This document shows, in pieces, positions 23,703 to 31,328 of a stretch of 44,215 nt of DNA (the first letter of the stretch is position 1; each line of letters opens with the position of its first letter). The stretch is from CAZJHX01 sp964545715 (lineage in GTDB: Bacteria > Myxococcota_A > UBA9042 > GCA-2863065). The notes beneath the pieces are model-generated. The model was given only the letters and a program-made list of their open reading frames with translations. It was not told the origin of the DNA and did no database searches. The DNA is taken from the NCBI GenBank assembly GCA_964545715.1, contig CAZJHX010000088.1, positions 1 through 44,215 on the forward strand, written 5' to 3'. Both the position numbers and the translations under genes were made by a program.

Positions 23703-25568
23703 ATGCGAGCTCGGACGGCAAATCGGGTGGTGACGATACTGGCAGCCTTCTCAATAGGCGCCGTGTTGACTGGCTGTGGCGAAGAAGATGACGAGGCGGT
23801 GGCTGCCGCTGCCGCTGCCGCCGCTGCCGAGGCTGCCGCCGAATACGTGCACGCCGCCCACGGCAATGATTCGAACAACCAGCAACACCACAACCAGGGC
23901 CATCAGGGCCCACCGGTCAACCCCTGGGCCGGGGTGGAGTCCAACCTGCCCGAGATCGAGGTCAACACCAGCGGCGCGGAGATCAACAGTGAAGAGAAGG
24001 TCCTGGGCACGCTGTCCGTGGTCGGTGACGCGACCGACTACCAGGGGTTTTGCGGGCTGAAGTTCCGCGGCCAGTCCTCGCTGTCCTATCCCAAGAAGTC
24101 TTACACGCTTGAGATCTGGGACGAGAGCGGTGAGGACGCGGATCCCGACGTAGAGATCCTCGGCTTCCCCATCGATGAGGACTACGTGCTGTACGGCCCG
24201 TTTCACGACAAGACCGGCATGAAGAACTACTACACCTACACCCTGGCGCGCAGCCTGGGACGCTGGGCCCCCAAGGCGCGATTTGTCGGCTTGACGGTCA
24301 ACGGCGTCCATCACGGCCTGTATGTGCTGACCGAGAAGATCAAGCGCGACAAGCATCGCGTGGCGGTGCAGAAGGACCCCAAAGACGGCTCCACCGACCA
24401 CGGCTATCTGTGGAAGGCTGACAAGGCGGACGAGGACGAGGCCAAGACCGACAAGGGGCGGGTCTTCGTCTACCCCAAGAAGCCCACCGAGGCGCAGATC
24501 CAGTTTCTGTCCAAGCTGCTGGAGGACTTCAGCGACTCGATCCCGATCGGCGCTGATCCCATGGTCGGCTACCCGGCGTTCATCGACGTTCAGAGCTTTC
24601 ACGACGAGTGGATTCTGCAACAGCTGGCAGGCAACCCGGACGCGTTTCACTCCTCCTCGTACTTCTCGCGCGACGCGGGCGGCAAGATCGTCGCCGGCCC
24701 CATCTGGGACCTGAACCTGGGCTACGGCAACGCGCCCGGCAGCGTTGACGGCATCACCGGCTGGCTGACCCCCACCAAGTCCTGGTGGATCAAGCTCTCG
24801 GCCGACTCCACCTTCGTCAACGGCCTGATCGTGCGCTACCACGAGCTGCGCAAGACCAAGCTCTCCGACGCGGCGATGCTGGCTATCATCGACGACGCCA
24901 TCCCGCAGATCGGGCCTGTCGCCTCTGTCGAATACGCGGGCGCCGGCGACTGGAACGCCTGGAGCGAGCTGCTTCGCACCTGGATCATCGAGCGCGCTGC
25001 GTGGATGGATGCCAACATCGACGCCCTGGCCATGACGTGCACGCCCGACTGTACGGCCAAAGCCTGTGGTTGGGACGGCTGCTCAGGCAGCTGCGGCGGT
25101 TGTGCGAGTGGTGAGACCTGCGCGGACGGTGAGTGTATCGAGCTGTGCCAGGAGGCCGGCTGCGCGCTGATGCCGTTCTTCGTATACCGCGACGGTCCCA
25201 AGAACAGCTACGAGGAGCAGCCGTTCGGGGCTATCGACACCGCTGTCCCGGAGACCGAGGGCGACGGGCTCATGATCCGCCTGGCCTGCGACGAGTACGA
25301 CGGCATCGTGTTCTATCGAAAGGACCCGATTCCGGCCACCTACACGCAGCTGGTGTTTCGCGTACACGGCGGCGACGAGGGTGGTCAGCCGCTGCGCGTC
25401 AAGCACGGCGACGACAAGATCCCGATCAACCAGCACGTGCTGCCCGGTCAGTGGAACGAGGTTGTGATGCCGATCGTCCCACCCGCGCGCAAGGTGCGCT
25501 TCGACTGCAAGAACGGCCACGCAAAGGCCCTTCTGCTGGACGACATCCGCTTCGAGGGAACTCTCTAA
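23703..25568 (+). CDS. CotH kinase-family lipoprotein
   Basis: A 621-residue predicted lipoprotein. The signal peptide ends in VLTGC (Cys25). A poly-Ala/Glu stretch (33-46) and an Asn/His/Gln-rich stretch follow. Residues 75-440 are a CotH domain: GLKFRGQSSLSYPKKSYTLE near 118, GLYVLTEKIKRDKHRV near 205 and the metal-site-like IWDLNLGYGN near 338. CotH proteins are atypical protein kinases known from spore coats and are common as surface proteins in myxobacteria. A Cys-rich EGF-like module (near 445-485) and a C-terminal jelly-roll-like domain (VFRVHGGDEGGQPLRV, LLLDDIRFEG) complete it. The stop overlaps the opposing gene by four bases. Confidence 0.88.
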   Translation: MRARTANRVVTILAAFSIGAVLTGCGEEDDEAVAAAAAAAAAEAAAEYVHAAHGNDSNNQQHHNQGHQGPPVNPWAGVESNLPEIEVNTSGAEINSEEKVLGTLSVVGDATDYQGFCGLKFRGQSSLSYPKKSYTLEIWDESGEDADPDVEILGFPIDEDYVLYGPFHDKTGMKNYYTYTLARSLGRWAPKARFVGLTVNGVHHGLYVLTEKIKRDKHRVAVQKDPKDGSTDHGYLWKADKADEDEAKTDKGRVFVYPKKPTEAQIQFLSKLLEDFSDSIPIGADPMVGYPAFIDVQSFHDEWILQQLAGNPDAFHSSSYFSRDAGGKIVAGPIWDLNLGYGNAPGSVDGITGWLTPTKSWWIKLSADSTFVNGLIVRYHELRKTKLSDAAMLAIIDDAIPQIGPVASVEYAGAGDWNAWSELLRTWIIERAAWMDANIDALAMTCTPDCTAKACGWDGCSGSCGGCASGETCADGECIELCQEAGCALMPFFVYRDGPKNSYEEQPFGAIDTAVPETEGDGLMIRLACDEYDGIVFYRKDPIPATYTQLVFRVHGGDEGGQPLRVKHGDDKIPINQHVLPGQWNEVVMPIVPPARKVRFDCKNGHAKALLLDDIRFEGTL

Positions 25569-27334
25569 GGCGCGATGACGTCCGCCAGCTCCAAGCTGAC
25601 CATGATGGCTTTCAGCTTGCGCCGCGGATAGGGGCGCCGAGCCTCAACGCGTGCCCACTTGTGATGCTGGGCCAGGTGCTTGTGCTCGATCGTCAGCAGC
25701 TCGGCGCGCAGCTCAGCCGCTCGCTCACGATCACCCGACGCATCGGCCACCCGGGACCCCCACAACAGCAGCTGGCCACGGCGGAACGGCGCCTTCTCCA
25801 GCGGCAGACCCCGCTCAAAGTGCCCAAGCGCCGCCTGATACGCCCCGGCCTTGGCCAGCAATCCGCCGGCCAGAAAGCGGTATGTCGGCTCCTCGGGATC
25901 CACGGTCAGCGCACGCTCCAGCGACGCCAGCATGGCGACCTCGTCGTGCGTCTCCATGGCGATGCGCGCCGCGGTCAGGAAGTGCTGGTAGCCCTCTGCG
26001 CCCGGCCCCGACCGAAAGCGCGAGCCCTGCGTCAGCGACACGTCCGAGACCGAGTCGGTCACGTCCTGCACCACGTCCTCGACCACGCCGACCTCTCCGT
26101 CCCACGACCACGCGATCTCGTGAAACGGTCCCCAGCCCGTCGGAGCCGCGCCGACACCCATGCGGACGCGGCGCGCCTCGGGCTCGGCCACGATGCTCTT
26201 GACGGTGATCGGCTGCGACACAATGCTGCCACCCGCGCGCTCGATGCCGGGCGTGGACGGGTCCTCATGGTCGCCCAGGGTGCACTCCAGGTCGGCGGTC
26301 GTCATTCCACCGCGCTCGCGAGCCGCCACCACGATGGCTCGCATGCGCGCCTCGCGCCCGTCGGAGTGCTCCGCCCAGCCGGGTCCCGTCGACACCTGCC
26401 CCTCGATCATCAGGGGGTGGCGATAGCGGTTGGTCGCCATCACAAAGTCCTCGCCGGGCTGGTTGCGCACGACGACGGCGCCCTTGCCGTTGCTCTCGAT
26501 GACGATGCCGCGCTTCTGAGTTGCCGACGACACGGCGATGCCCCACGTCGAGCAGACCGGCCGCTCACGTGCGATGAAGGCGGCGTCCGCCAGCGTCTCG
26601 GCCCGGCGAATGATGTCGTGGCCCAGGTCCACCACGGCGGCGCCGCTGAACGTCACGTCCCGGTGAAAGCGGGTGTGCATGGTCATCGTCAGGCCGGCCT
26701 CGTTGAAGCCGGTGATCCCGGGGCAGTCCAGCCCGCGGGTCGTCACGAAGCCGTACTTCAGGCCCTGCTCGGGCTCACAGAACACGACCTCGGGCTGGGC
26801 ATCCCACACGCCGATGCCGCACATGTCGAAGTTGCGCGCGTGTCGCACCGCCCCGTCCGCGCTGTCCCGGCCCCACACCATGAGCGTCGAGCACGCCGGC
26901 ATACGAGCGCCTGCGCGCTTGAACGGGCCCAGGTGATAGCGTCCCGCGAGCCCGACAGTGTTCTGGAAAAAGTCCATCACCATCATCTTTTTGGACAGCT
27001 CCGGGTCGTCGCCGCCCGCCTCGATAAACGCCATAGTGCGGTCTAGATACTCTTTGGGCCGATGCAGCTCCATGCGGCGCATCGCCCAGTCGCCAAAGCG
27101 TGACACCAGACGGCGGCGCAGTGACGGACCGGCGCTGTCCGCCAGCAGTCGCTCGTGCAGGTCGTTGTAATAGTCTCGGCCGATCTCGTAGCCGCCGACG
27201 TCGCGCGTTATTCGCCCGTGTTGCGCGCCCATTTCGGCCTGCGTGCCTCGCAGCCGCACGACCAGCACCTGATGGGTCGCGCGCGCCGGCGATGGGTTGG
27301 GGCTGTCTGAGACAAAGTCACGTTGAACGCTCAT
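25565..27334 (-). CDS. C45-like Ntn hydrolase with C-terminal TPR-like region
   Basis: A 589-residue protein. The central part resembles the C45 acyl-CoA:6-aminopenicillanate acyltransferase / phospholipase B-like Ntn-hydrolase family. The likely nucleophile is Cys148 in MPACSTLMVWG, followed by HARNFDM and GFNEAGLTMTMHTR, the family landmarks. Unlike self-cleaving acyltransferases, about 145 residues precede the Cys. The last 130 residues contain TPR-like helices (ASLERALTVDPEEPTYRFLAG). There is no signal peptide, so it is cytoplasmic unless processed otherwise. ATG27334 overlaps the TetR stop (ATGA), so the regulator controls it. An amide or ester substrate, perhaps a lipid or quorum-type acyl compound, is possible. 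Confidence 0.8.
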   Translation of the reverse strand: MSVQRDFVSDSPNPSPARATHQVLVVRLRGTQAEMGAQHGRITRDVGGYEIGRDYYNDLHERLLADSAGPSLRRRLVSRFGDWAMRRMELHRPKEYLDRTMAFIEAGGDDPELSKKMMVMDFFQNTVGLAGRYHLGPFKRAGARMPACSTLMVWGRDSADGAVRHARNFDMCGIGVWDAQPEVVFCEPEQGLKYGFVTTRGLDCPGITGFNEAGLTMTMHTRFHRDVTFSGAAVVDLGHDIIRRAETLADAAFIARERPVCSTWGIAVSSATQKRGIVIESNGKGAVVVRNQPGEDFVMATNRYRHPLMIEGQVSTGPGWAEHSDGREARMRAIVVAARERGGMTTADLECTLGDHEDPSTPGIERAGGSIVSQPITVKSIVAEPEARRVRMGVGAAPTGWGPFHEIAWSWDGEVGVVEDVVQDVTDSVSDVSLTQGSRFRSGPGAEGYQHFLTAARIAMETHDEVAMLASLERALTVDPEEPTYRFLAGGLLAKAGAYQAALGHFERGLPLEKAPFRRGQLLLWGSRVADASGDRERAAELRAELLTIEHKHLAQHHKWARVEARRPYPRRKLKAIMVSLELADVIAP

Positions 27335-27951
27335 TTTGGTTCCTCTTTTTTCAACCGAAGTGGTTCGAGCACCTGGTTGCGTACGAAGTCGGCCATCGGC
27401 TGGAAGTTCTCGTGCCCCAGCACGCGATAGACCTGCGTGCCCTCGGTCAGGGTGAGGACCATGTCCACCACTCCCTCGGCGTTGCAGGGCGCTACCACGC
27501 CGCGCTCGATGCCGTTTTTCATCAGGGCGATCAGAAACGCGCGATTGGGCAGATAGAGATCACGACCGCGCGCCGCCAGAGCCTCCCGGTCGGAGGTCTC
27601 CGCTACGGCGAACAGCTGAAACATCACCAGCTGGTCTTCCATGATGTCGGGCTCCAACGCCATGGACGCCTCCAGCACCGCCTCCAGCTGGTCGATCGGG
27701 TGCCGATGGGCGGCCATGCGCGCCACGACGAAGTTGCGGATGCGATCTTGCAGAATCGCCAGCACCTCGTGGCAGATGGCCGTCAGGTTGGGAAAGTAGT
27801 GGTACAGCGCCGGGCGCTTCATCTCCAACGCCTTGGCGATGTCGCTCATCGTCGTGCGGTGCACGCCTCGCACGCGGATCACCTGCAGGGCCCGCCGTGC
27901 GATCTCGGTGCGCTTCTGATGGTCGATGGTTCGGGCCAAGGTGCCGGTCAC
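27331..27951 (-). CDS. TetR-family repressor
   Basis: A 206-residue regulator. The N-terminal HTH is clear: RTEIARRALQVIRVRG, TTMSDIAKALEMKRPALYHYFPN. The remainder is a helical ligand-binding domain with no close family resemblance I can name. An ATG exists at 27975, but it lies upstream of the predicted transcription start; GTG27951, with AGGA seven bases before it, fits promoter and RBS. Two near-identical operators flank its promoter, so it almost certainly represses itself and the coupled hydrolase gene. Confidence 0.88.
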   Translation of the reverse strand: MTGTLARTIDHQKRTEIARRALQVIRVRGVHRTTMSDIAKALEMKRPALYHYFPNLTAICHEVLAILQDRIRNFVVARMAAHRHPIDQLEAVLEASMALEPDIMEDQLVMFQLFAVAETSDREALAARGRDLYLPNRAFLIALMKNGIERGVVAPCNAEGVVDMVLTLTEGTQVYRVLGHENFQPMADFVRNQVLEPLRLKKEEPK

Positions 27952-27960
27952 TCCTATATC

Positions 27961-27978
27961 CTGACAGGGTGTCAAGTT
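27961..27978 (-). promoter_or_regulatory. TetR operator, promoter-proximal copy
   Basis: AACTTGACACCCTGTCAG on the minus strand contains the dyad TGACA-N3-TGTCA and overlaps the expected transcription start. Fourteen of its 18 bases match the other copy, 28 bp away. Confidence 0.7.
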
Positions 27979-28003
27979 ATAGAATAAACTGACACCCCGT
28001 CAA
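27976..28003 (-). promoter_or_regulatory. Sigma-70-type promoter of the tetR operon
   Basis: On the minus strand TTGACG (-35, 28003-27998) and TATAAC (-10, 27981-27976) are separated by 16 bp. Both boxes touch the TetR operators. Transcription should start near 27969, giving a leader of about 18 bases to GTG27951. Confidence 0.7.
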
Positions 28004-28006
28004 GTT
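27989..28006 (-). promoter_or_regulatory. TetR operator, copy covering the -35 box
   Basis: AACTTGACGGGGTGTCAG on the minus strand is the second copy of the TetR site. It covers the -35 hexamer, so binding would block RNA polymerase. Confidence 0.7.
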
Positions 28007-28033
28007 AAGGATTTGTAAGGGCGCCGAGAGGGT

Positions 28034-29170
28034 CTACGTGTCGCGTTCAGTGAGCACGGGGCGGCCGGTCTCGGGGCTGAAGTGCACCGAGAAGCGCCCC
28101 TCCATGAAGCCCAGCAAGCGAGCGCCGAAGAGCTCTCCGCGCCAGCCGGTCAGCAGCGGACTGCCATCCTGCTCCAGGGTTCCCGCGTGCCACGATGCCA
28201 CGAGCTCATCGATGACAGCCGTCGTCGCGACCGCGGCGGGCGCGATGCTGGCCTCCTGACACAGGATCTTCAAGAGCAGATGCACGAAGTCCCCGCCCAG
28301 ATCGCCTTGTGCGGCGCGCGCCCTCGGAGGGGCTTTCTCCGGGACGGGATCCGCTTTCCCCGCCTTGATCGCCGCCAGGATATCCGGGCCTGATCGCTTG
28401 ATCTCTCGTGGGTGTAGACCCCGGATGCTGCTCAGCTCTCGCTCACGAACCGGCGCCGCCCGGGCCAGCGCGGCCAGCGAGTCATCGGCGACCACCCACC
28501 GGCGCGGCACGTCCCGGTGCTGCGCTTCATCCTCACGCCACGCCGTCAGTCGCAGCAGCACGTTGCGCTGGGCGCCCTTCAAGCCACGCCCGCCCTTGAT
28601 GCGCTTGGCCAGGTGCGCCACGTCCACCGAGTACAAGCTCTCGCGACTGAGCAGCTGCATCTCCTCCTGCACCGCATCGACCCGCTTCAGCTCGGTCAGC
28701 CGAGCCATCAGGGCGTCCATCAGCGGTAGCAGGTAGCGCACGTCGTCCAGGGCGTACGACTCCTGCGCCGCGCTGAGTGGCCGCTGCAGCCAATTGGTGT
28801 ACTGGGACGTCTTCTTCAGGGCCACGCCGAGGACCCGCTCAGTCAGCGAGCCGTAGCCCACCTGATGGCCGACGCCCACGATCGATCCCGCCACCTGCGT
28901 GTCGAAGATGTTCACCGGTACGGAGCCGGTCCGATCGTAGAAGATCTCCAGGTCTTGAGTGGCCGCATGCAGGACCTTCAGCACCGTCGGATCCAGCATC
29001 AGCGCGTCCAACGGCGCCAGGTCGAGGTTGGCCAGCGGATCGATCAGCACAAAGGTGTCGTTGACCGCGATTTGGACCAGCGCCAGCTTGGAGTAGTAGC
29101 TCTTTTCGCGAACGAACTCGGTGTCGAGCCCGAACCGGCCCGCGACGCCCGCCTGCTCACATAGCGCCAC
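28034..29170 (-). CDS. rnd: Ribonuclease D
   Basis: A 3'-to-5' exoribonuclease that trims tRNA and other RNA ends. The DEDDy exonuclease residues are visible: GLDTEFVREKSYY, HAATQDLEIF and ESYALDDVRYL. An HRDC domain follows (AALARAAPVRERELSSIRG), then a C-terminal region of usual RNase D length. The only canonical start is GTG29170 (378 residues), but homology clearly extends upstream in frame: YIHDQAAL before VALCEQ, reaching about 29194. No ATG, GTG or TTG exists there; ATT29191 or ACG29197 are the candidates. The gene follows the aminopeptidase stop by about 10-40 bases, so they are probably cotranscribed. Confidence 0.9.
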   Translation of the reverse strand: MALCEQAGVAGRFGLDTEFVREKSYYSKLALVQIAVNDTFVLIDPLANLDLAPLDALMLDPTVLKVLHAATQDLEIFYDRTGSVPVNIFDTQVAGSIVGVGHQVGYGSLTERVLGVALKKTSQYTNWLQRPLSAAQESYALDDVRYLLPLMDALMARLTELKRVDAVQEEMQLLSRESLYSVDVAHLAKRIKGGRGLKGAQRNVLLRLTAWREDEAQHRDVPRRWVVADDSLAALARAAPVRERELSSIRGLHPREIKRSGPDILAAIKAGKADPVPEKAPPRARAAQGDLGGDFVHLLLKILCQEASIAPAAVATTAVIDELVASWHAGTLEQDGSPLLTGWRGELFGARLLGFMEGRFSVHFSPETGRPVLTERDT

Positions 29171-29207
29171 GAGCGCCGCCTGGTCATGAATATACGTGGC
29201 GTCCCCG

Positions 29208-31202
29208 TCAGCGCTCGATCGGCGCGGTCGCCGCGTTCAGCCAGCCCACGGTCTCTGCGTCGAGCAGCGGCGTCAGCGTCGTGCGGACGGTGTTGTGATA
29301 GCCGTTGACCCAGTCCAGCTCGGCGTCGGTCAGCAGCGACGCGTCGATCAGCGAGCGGTCCAGCGGCGCCATGGTCAGCGTCTCAAACGCTAGCATCTCG
29401 CGGTCGCCGCCGGCGACTTTGTCCTGCACGACCACCACCAGGTTCTCGATGCGGATACCGTAGGCGTCGGTCTTGTAGTAGCCGGGCTCGTTGGACACGA
29501 TCATGCCCGGCTTCAGCGCCACACTGCTGGGCGCCTTGCTGATGCGGTGCGGCCCCTCGTGCACGCCCAGGTAGCTGCCCACGCCGTGGCCCGTGCCGTG
29601 ATCGTAGTCCAGCCCGACCTGCCACAGGGGCAGCCGCGCCAGTGCGTCCAGCTGAGCGCCCGTCGTGCCGGGGCAGAAGCGCGCAGTGCCCAGCCCGATG
29701 TGGCCTTTCAAAACGCGCGTAAAGCGGTCGCGCATCTCCTCGGTCGGCGTGCCGATCGCCACCGTGCGCGTGACGTCGGTGGTGCCGTCGGGGTACTGCC
29801 CGCCGGAGTCCACGAGATACAGCGTGCCGCCCTCGATCGGCCGGTCCGTCGCCTCGGTCACCCGGTAGTGCACGATGGCGCCGTTGGGCCCGCTGCCGCT
29901 GATCGTGTCGAAGCTCAGATCGCGAAGCGTCTCGTCCTGATCGCGAAAGTCGCGCAGCTTGGCCACCGCCGACAGCTCGGTGATGCCCGGTGCGGGCGCG
30001 TTGGCGTCGATCCAGGCCAAAAAGCGGGTCAGCGCGGCGCCGTCACGCCGATGTGCGGCGCGCGTACCCTCCAGCTCAACCGCGTTCTTGCAGGCCTTGG
30101 GTAGCGCACAGGGATCGCCCTTGTGCACGACTTTGGCGCCCGCGGCCTTCAGGCGAACCTGAATCCAGTCCGCCGCTTTTCCCGCGTCCAGTTGGACCGC
30201 CTTGCCGTCAAAAGCGTCCAGCAGTCCACCCAACGCGCCGGCCGCATGCAGGCGCACGTCGTCACCCAGATGAGCGCGCGTCTCGGGCAGCAGCTTGCGT
30301 GGATCGATGCAGAGATCGACCCCGCCATCGGCGTGCAGCACCGCAAACGAGAGCGGCAGCGGGGTGCAGGGGACGTCGCCGCCGCGGATGTTCAGCAGCC
30401 ACGCGATGGCGTCCGGCGTCGTCAGCACCACAGCGTCGCCGTCCAGCTCGCCGGCCAGGTCCGCCCGCTTCTCCGAGGAAGACCGCCCCGAGAACTCGAC
30501 GGGATGAGGAATGACCGCCGAGATCGGCGCGGCCGGCTGATCCGTCCATGCGGCGTCCAGCGGGTTCGTCTCGCACGGCTTCAGCGTGGCGCCGGCCTCT
30601 TTGCATGCGGTCTTCAGGCGCTTAGCGCCGTCCACCGTGTGCAGCCACGGGTCGTAGCCCATGACCTGGCCCTCAGCCAGCTGGCCCGCCAGCCACTTGT
30701 GCGGCGGCTCTTCTATCAGGTGGTGGATCGAGAAGGCGTCCAGGTCGACCTGATCGCGCACCTGCAGGGTGTAGCGGCCGTCGACGAAGATCGCCGCGGT
30801 CTCGCGCAGCACGATCGCCGCGCCTGCAGAGCCGCTGAAGCCGGAGACCCACTCCAGCCGCTCGGCGCGCGCCGGCACGTACTCGTTCTGGTGCTCGTCG
30901 GCGCGCGGGACAAAGAACCCGTCCACGCCCAGCTCGGCCATGTGGGCCCGCACGTCGATCAGCCGCTGACCGGACCATCGGGCGGCTCCGTTTCGAGAGG
31001 CCAGCTGCGTCCGCAGCGCCTGGACCTGCTCGCTGAGCGCGCCGGTCAGATCGGGGTGAACCAGGGAGAGCCAGTCACTGGGCGAGCGGGGCGCCGGAGC
31101 GGCGATAATGCCCTCGATCAGGGCCCGGATCTCGGCCACATCGTGATCGAGGCCGTTGTCGCGAAGGAGCTGCTGAAGCTGGTTGTCGCCTGCGTACGTC
31201 AT
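29208..31202 (-). CDS. Aminopeptidase P (M24B), three-domain type
   Basis: A 664-residue Xaa-Pro aminopeptidase of the large eukaryote-like type. Two creatinase-N-like domains (residues 70-370: FFVPRADEHQNEYVP, WVSGFSGSAG, FVDGRYTLQ) precede the M24 domain. Metal ligands are Asp in VDSGGQYPDGTTD (near 455-467), His in GHGVGSYLGVHEGP (near 537), Glu in SNEPGYY (near 570) and Glu in GIRIENL (near 587). An extra N-terminal segment of about 65 residues precedes the usual start; it has no obvious signal. ATG31202 has GAGG six bases upstream. It is first in an operon with rnd. Confidence 0.92.
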   Translation of the reverse strand: MTYAGDNQLQQLLRDNGLDHDVAEIRALIEGIIAAPAPRSPSDWLSLVHPDLTGALSEQVQALRTQLASRNGAARWSGQRLIDVRAHMAELGVDGFFVPRADEHQNEYVPARAERLEWVSGFSGSAGAAIVLRETAAIFVDGRYTLQVRDQVDLDAFSIHHLIEEPPHKWLAGQLAEGQVMGYDPWLHTVDGAKRLKTACKEAGATLKPCETNPLDAAWTDQPAAPISAVIPHPVEFSGRSSSEKRADLAGELDGDAVVLTTPDAIAWLLNIRGGDVPCTPLPLSFAVLHADGGVDLCIDPRKLLPETRAHLGDDVRLHAAGALGGLLDAFDGKAVQLDAGKAADWIQVRLKAAGAKVVHKGDPCALPKACKNAVELEGTRAAHRRDGAALTRFLAWIDANAPAPGITELSAVAKLRDFRDQDETLRDLSFDTISGSGPNGAIVHYRVTEATDRPIEGGTLYLVDSGGQYPDGTTDVTRTVAIGTPTEEMRDRFTRVLKGHIGLGTARFCPGTTGAQLDALARLPLWQVGLDYDHGTGHGVGSYLGVHEGPHRISKAPSSVALKPGMIVSNEPGYYKTDAYGIRIENLVVVVQDKVAGGDREMLAFETLTMAPLDRSLIDASLLTDAELDWVNGYHNTVRTTLTPLLDAETVGWLNAATAPIER

Positions 31203-31267
31203 GGGCGCCTCAATACCATATTAAGTGCGCCATCATGACGCGCGTGAGCGACCGTGCTTAAGAACGG

Positions 31268-31273
31268 TATAAT
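31268..31273 (+). promoter_or_regulatory. Consensus -10 box TATAAT upstream of the DNPIEEPV lipoprotein
   Basis: A perfect TATAAT lies 55 bp before ATG31329. No good -35 is present (GTGAGC-like at 18 bp), so the promoter may need an activator. Confidence 0.4.
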
Positions 31274-31328
31274 CATGTCCAGATAATGCGGATTGTCTCC
31301 ACAACAGCCGCATCCTACCGTTGGGAGC

